Assembly: GCA_946807835.1 (NCBI GenBank)
Contig: OX327695.1
Span: 26,890,501 to 26,954,500 of the forward strand
DNA length: 64,000 nucleotides
Reading direction: 5' to 3'
From: Ailanthus altissimus
Taxonomy: Eukaryota; Streptophyta; Magnoliopsida; Sapindales; Simaroubaceae
A program made the translations under genes and the position numbers. Below are positions 58,674 through 64,000 of this stretch, piece by piece; position 1 is the stretch's first letter; the number at the start of each line of letters is the position of its first letter. Below the pieces are notes generated by a model, which was not told the origin of the DNA, did no database searches, and worked only from the letters and a program-made list of their open reading frames with translations.

Positions 58674-60638
58674 GAATAAACATAGGATTTATTCATTAAG
58701 TAATGTTATTGTTATGAATAATGCTTATGTGCCATTCAAATTATTGTATGAATGTTTATTTATTTAATATTTATACAATAAATATTTCTTTTATTCGTCA
58801 ATTATTATTATTTATATGATAAGAAGCTTGTAATTTTTTGTATATTGTAGATCTAAAAGCGTTTAGATCTAATTTAAAAGAGTTTAGGTCAACGCTAAGA
58901 GTTAGTAATTCTAAAGAATTAGAACCTTGTCTAAAATAGGGACAAAGACCTGAGAATATTATAGTAATAACGTAGTTGTAAAGAGTTTGCAAATGGTACC
59001 AAAAAATGTTAATGCGCAATATATTTTCAAAAATATCATTCATGATCCATAGTTACTGACATAAGTCGATCGGTATTCCTTTCGAATTAGTGTATATCCA
59101 TATCTGAATTATCCAGATGGTTAGTCTTAGCAAATCATCAGCTTAGTGGAAGTCCGTATGGGAATGCAGGTATTCAATAAGGATTGGATACTATACAGAC
59201 TCACGAGGACATCTAATAAACATCCCATGAAGCCATCAATAGAGGACCTTATCAAGTTGAGTAATATTCGTGATCCTTTAACTCAAGTACTACAGTAGAC
59301 GTGTGAGTGATCTACTATACTTTGATTTCACACATGTTAAAAACCTTTCATGATCTGACTGCTGGGTGTCGTTGGGTATGGTTTGATACTCACAGAGTCT
59401 AACATGCATAGATATAAGATTTGTCAGCTTATATGGGTGAGTTGTATATCTAGATGCTCTAAGAATGTATTTTAGAAAGTCTTATGGCCATAAGCATTAA
59501 TCCAGAAAAAAGAGTTTTTTCTTAGGGTTAAATAATATCCGTAACTGGTTAAACAATATCGCAAAGGAGTTGCGGATATTGTTTATGAAAATACGTATCT
59601 GGAGATAAGTTCATGGATAAGCTTATAGAGATTTGATGGTCATAATCTATATCTATGCTCTTCCAAGATATAGATGATGGAGGGATTATATGGATATGAT
59701 TGACCTTAACTTGTATGGTTCAACACTCCGTTCTATAATATCTGCAACGTGTGTCTGGGATATTGTTCACGGACTTGTGAAAATGTTTCGTAAAATAAAC
59801 AGAGGTGAACCTAGAGAGTCTCACAATATGAAGTATACTTATTGAGTACGAGGGTAGCGAGATCGATCATATAAATCGATTTGGGAAGGTTTCAAAAAGT
59901 AGGTTACATTTTAAGACCTATTTGTAAAGTTGGAACCATAGTTTACAAATGTTACAAATATATCCCCAATTCATGCAAAAGTTAAAATGCACACATGACA
60001 TCCATGTAAGGCCATTTGTGTGACAAATAGCAGCATGCATGGACATGCATGTGACAAATGTTAACCATGCAAAGTGTTTGCATAGATGAGTGACATTTAT
60101 TACTCATGCATAAGCCTACATTGCATCACATGGCTATATATGTAACGTATGGCCACTTAAATGTCTTAGGCTATTTAAAAACAAGCGAAAGAGTTCATTT
60201 ATGTGTGAATTCTTTAAATGAAATCATTCGTGCATTGTATGTGAGAAAAAATGGCAACTTTGAGAAAGTTTCATTTTTGTCCCTAAAATTAATCTTTAAG
60301 CATCTAATGCATAAACTAGTTAAAGGGTTGAACTAAGTTTGATTCCTGCACAAAATACTGGTCAAAGGCTACTATTTTAGTTACTCTAATCCCACAAAAT
60401 GTTAAAGTTTAGAACTGGTTAAGGGTGGATTTCATTATAAGTTTAACAAGCTTCAAAGCTCAACAAACTTCATTGAATCGTCTACAAGGTTATGTATTCA
60501 ATTTTAGTACTGTTTTTGATTTAGTTGTAGTGTGTATATGTTGATTATTATATTTTATTCCACTGTGTAATATTTGTTGGACATGCATTTGAAATTTTTT
60601 TAACATGTACGCAATCACATGCATGCACCCTAAAACAC
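58674..60638 (+). repeat. probable copia LTR, about 2 kb
   Basis: Starts at TGTTGGACTTAG, about 110 bases after the RNase H end. It closes near CCTAAAACA, before GAGCGATATCAAAGCA (60644-60659), which resembles a worn TGGTATCAGAGC primer site. It would be the 3' LTR of the element to its left and the 5' LTR of the gag to its right. No second copy is in the window, so the limits are not tested. Confidence 0.4.
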
Positions 60639-60770
60639 GTTAATGAGCGATATCAAAGCATGTTTTGTGTAATTTTGGGTTATTAGAGTATTATTTGAAG
60701 TGTTGGAAAACCCTAGAAATAGTTGGAGGTGCATTTTAAAGTGTTTAAAGTGTAAAAAATTACTTACTGT

Positions 60771-61130
60771 CCAGCGAACACTAGGGCGTTACGAGTAAAA
60801 CGCTAGGGTATTTATGTGTAGACATGAACACTAGGGCATTCTACGTATAATGCTGAGGCATTCATCTGATTTCTGCATGTAGAACGCTGGGGCATTCAAG
60901 CATTGAACACTAGGGCATTCTCAAGGTAGAACGCTGCGGTGTTCATGTATATAACGCTAGGGCATTCGCAAGGGAGAAGCAAGTATATTTCATGCAGAAC
61001 GTTGGAGCGTTGAGGATATGAATGTAGAGGTATTATCCACACAGAACACTAGAGCATTCAAGCATTGAACGCTGGGGCATTGAAGTAATTTAACACTAGG
61101 GCATTTTAGGTTGAACGCTGGGGCTTGAGC
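60771..61130. repeat. array of near-palindromic GAACGCTAGGGCGTTC units
   Basis: About fifteen copies of GAACGCT(A/G)GGGC(A/G)TTC spaced 20-35 bases apart. Each has inverted arms (GAACGC / GCGTTC) around a 4-base centre. Mutated copies mostly show GCG to GCA or GCT to ACT changes. It lies in the leader between the probable primer site and gag. Confidence 0.85.
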
Positions 61131-61328
61131 CTAAAAAAATGAATAAATTTTTTTTTGGAGCATTATATTGTATAATGCCAAGTTGTTCAACTTTTCACAC
61201 TAATCATTCTAAACTATATACTCTAATTTGCATTTTGCAGGTGAAATATTTATTTTTTATTATTTAATACAGATATAATTGTTATATTACTATATTATAA
61301 ACTATAAACATTTGTTTATATTGTTAAC
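61131..61328. other. AT-rich leader segment
   Basis: No feature apart from the TTAAC target site at 61324-61328. Confidence 0.4.
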
Positions 61329-62766
61329 TGATGCGATATTTCTATATCATAAAATTAAGTGCAAGTATACACTATCGTATGCAAGTAATAAAGAGACTAA
61401 ATAAGTCGGATGTCGAACCCACAGGGATAATTTTTTCTTTTAAACCAATTACTAAAATTATATCTTTCTAATAATCATTTAGAAAAAATAAAAATTTAAG
61501 AATGAATATAGAAAATATAAAAATAAAAACACAATGCAAAGAGAATAGGGAGATAGCAACGTAAAGAGAACCTAGGATTAATAATATCCCTCAATATGCT
61601 TTCTAATGATTAATCTTTTAATATTTAACTCCCTTAGTCTTTGTTATTGATCAAGACACTAATGTATTCACAAGCCTCTTCCAAGGTCATGCAAGTATAC
61701 CTTAATTTACCAAATACCTATATTCCTATGGTACTTGTAATAATTAAGATTCATTAAGATTAGGTCTTATTGATCATACATGCCAATTAGGTATATTCCT
61801 ATCCTAAATTGAAACTTGTATATGCAACATTGAATGTTACTCTACAATCATGCATCAAATTACCTAGGTCTAAATATTATGATTCCTCTTCTGAGTTTAT
61901 CAATAATATTACCAACTCATTCACCATATATTGGCCAGATATATTGAAGCATTAAACACAAGTAATTTGAATATCAAAGAACTAAGTTTATTAAATATTC
62001 TAAAGATATGGCAATTAAGCACACATATTGAGTTCAAGTATTAACCCTAGAAAATAAGTTTAGCTCATGGCTACAAGAGAACAACAGTAAAAATAATAAT
62101 CAATCATGATACAATCAATAGCAAACCGATATAGACGTCGAATTGCTCTTAATTACGCTACCTAAGAACTCTTGATGCCGAAGACGCCTTGAATCTCTCT
62201 CTAAAGTTGCTTTAATAAAAATTTCTATTGCTCTCCAAGACTTGTGCTCTGTATTCTTGGTGCTCTTGGGTCGTCTTGGATTGATTCTTGAAGGCTGGGA
62301 ACGAGTGACTTTTTATAGGGATTGATATGAGCTTGAAAATCTCAATTCTCGTCGGACTAGGACTCGCACTATCGCTGGCGCGCTATGCAGTTATTGCTGG
62401 GGCGATGCGTGAAAAAGCCTTCACCGCTGGAGCGATGGGATGATAGAACTGGGGCGCTGCAGTGTCGCTGGCGCAGTGACTCTTCGGCGCTGGGGCGCTA
62501 GACGCGATTTAAGCATGTCGTTTTTCTTATTTCGATCACTATTCCAGAGCTGGGGCGATAATCCTTGTGGCGGGGGGCGCTGGACTCAAATTTTGAAAAC
62601 TTTGCATTTTAGTCCCTATTTTCGCTCCTTTTGCATTCTTTCTTTAAATTTCGTTCAAGTCCCTATAAATAACAATAATGCACATAAATAGCCACCTATT
62701 TTCATAAAATCATAAAATATCAATAATAAAAATATGAAAAAATATATGACAAATTTGCCCTTATCA
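61329..62766 (-). mobile_element. solo LTR, 1,438 bp
   Basis: TG...CA ends (TGATGCGATA... / ...CCCTTATCA), with perfect TTAAC duplications at 61324-61328 and 62767-62771. On the minus strand a CCTATAAAAAGTC box near 62310-62322 lies downstream of a CpG-rich dyad array (62350-62580), the order expected of U3, so the minus orientation is inferred. No primer site or coding region. The 83-codon frame inside is not a gene. Confidence 0.85.
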
Positions 62767-62978
62767 TTAACCACAATGGGATCCTTATTGATAAGGGTTA
62801 GTTGTGCTTGAATAAAACAAATGAGTGATTATGAATCACATCCTTATGAAATGCAGATAAATTATGAAAATGATAAATCTCTCTTAATTAGATTGAAATA
62901 TATTATATTATGAGATAATATTATACATTGTCTGCCTTGTCAATACGATACTAGTCTGGTTATCTCGATCTTTCTCCC

Positions 62979-63269
62979 AATATCTTAAAGTGTGAAGGAT
63001 TTAATCAGTGTGATTTAGAATATGCCGATTACACATGAGATGAGACAAATATAAGCGAAAGTATTATTCAATATCTCTAAAGTGTGAGGGTAATATCAGT
63101 AACTTATATTTGATCATTGACAAGTAAATCTGGAATACACTTTTCAATATCGCTAAAATGTGAGGATAAAGTGTATTTAGGATCAGAAGTAAACATTACA
63201 TGAGATGCAATTGATAAAAATTATCTACCTTTTGAGTTTTACAAAGGCTAACATCGCTAAAGTATGAGG
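62979..63269 (+). repeat. four spaced copies of CAATATCNCTAAAGTGTGAGG
   Basis: Copies at 62979-62998, 63069-63089, 63145-63165 and 63250-63269, spaced about 75-105 bases, in the leader just before the copia gag at 63492. The intervening sequence is not conserved. Confidence 0.85.
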
Positions 63270-63491
63270 CCCGAGTAGAATGCTGATTGGATCTACTTTT
63301 TACTGTAAAATTATAAATGTTTAGATTTTCTTTTTTCTCGTTTGAGAGATTATAGGAAATATGTAAAGCGGTAGGAGGATGCTTTTAGATTAAAAAATAT
63401 ATATTAATTATATCCATAATCTAAAGTGTTATCAATTGACCTTTTTGAAATGTTTTCGCTAATATATTTTATTTTTTCTTATGAAGATAAG

Positions 63492-63980
63492 ATGGCTTCT
63501 AGCAACCTATTAGTATCCATATTTGATGCTAACCCGCTAAAGGGTGCCAACAACTACTCAGACTGGCTAATAAATCTTAGAATTATTTTGGATTCAGAAA
63601 AGCTTGGATACATAATAGATTAGAAAATGCCTGAAGGTTTTTCTAAAGCTGCCATTAATGAAGAGGTTCTGACTTATAAGAAATGGGTTGATGATAATTT
63701 GAAAGTCAAGTCGTACATCATTGCCTCAATGTCAAATGAGCTTCGGAGGGAGCATGCATACATAGATAGTGCAAGTAGCATTATGCTCCATCTGAAGGAG
63801 TTGTTTGGAGATAGACCACATTTAAAACTTTATAGGATCTCCAAAGCACGTTTTCAGCTTAAGTTACCTGAAGGCAGTCTAGTAAGTCCCCGCGTACTTA
63901 AATTGATTTCTTACATTGAAACGTTGAAGACTATGGACGCTTCTCTAAACAATAACTTGGGGAATAACTTGGTTCTCTAG
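63492..63980 (+). pseudogene. copia gag, 5' part, runs to the window edge
   Basis: From ATG 63492: LLVSIFDANPLKGANNYSDW, NLRIILDSEKLGYIID, a TAG at 63624, then KMPEGFSKAAINEE and ASMSNELRREHAYIDS through LKELFGDRPHLKLYRISKA. This is the UBN2-type gag domain of a copia family (pattern LxGxNYxxWxRNLRIVL). A second stop (TAG, probably from CAG) lies at 63978, after which similarity continues. It belongs to an element whose leader holds the arrays at 60771 and 62979 and the inserted solo LTR. Confidence 0.85.
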
Positions 63981-64000
63981 TCTTTATTGGGTCTTTTGTA

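Overview
The window looks like nuclear DNA of a dicot plant. It is AT-rich and holds a two-exon plant group C MAP kinase gene, an S1-group bZIP relic, plant LTR retrotransposons primed by initiator tRNA-Met (TGGTATCAGAGC sites), LINE, hAT and CACTA debris, and MITEs. I could not place the genus. The window begins with AAGCTT, so it may start at a cloning site. Only one gene looks clearly intact and functional: an MPK7-type MAP kinase at 4291-6410 (+), with a 5'UTR intron.

Layout: 1-415 LINE scrap. 2357-2746 hAT MITE. 3672-6660 MAP kinase gene. 7120-10222 a diverged pair of direct repeats, one carrying a 913-bp LTR-like insertion. 11259-25963 an old minus-strand Ty1/copia element, split by a young gypsy-type element at 12555-21760 (LTRs of about 2.7 kb, TSD ATACA). 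The gypsy element has lost nearly all its gag-pol. In its place it carries two antisense reading frames: a broken, intronless LONELY GUY (LOG) cytokinin-activation gene and an unrecognised 365-codon frame. Each has a TATAAATA box 60-odd bases before its ATG.

26879-27430 and 37918-38470 are degenerate ~50-bp tandem arrays. 29168-30086 is a copia solo LTR. 30900-33060 is an internally deleted LINE. 35232-36015 is a bZIP11-like frame with a decayed sucrose-control upstream ORF. 38600-41574 is a gypsy solo LTR (TSD ATTTA). 42007-43220 is a hAT remnant with the C-terminal dimerisation segment. 44087-49523 is a nearly complete but dead copia element. 50121-50487 is a second hAT MITE. 52150-52702 is a CACTA end. 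54800-58130 is a dead minus-strand copia element that abuts a plus-strand copia 3' end at 58140. A probable LTR, a near-palindromic GAACGC array, a solo LTR (61329-62766, TSD TTAAC) and a copia gag at the right edge follow.

The genes do not form a pathway. The region is a repeat graveyard around one signalling kinase. The points of most interest are the gypsy element with antisense cargo, the bZIP relic in which uORF and DNA-binding residues have decayed together, and short CpG-rich dyad arrays (CGCTGGGGCG-like) that recur in several otherwise different LTR families.
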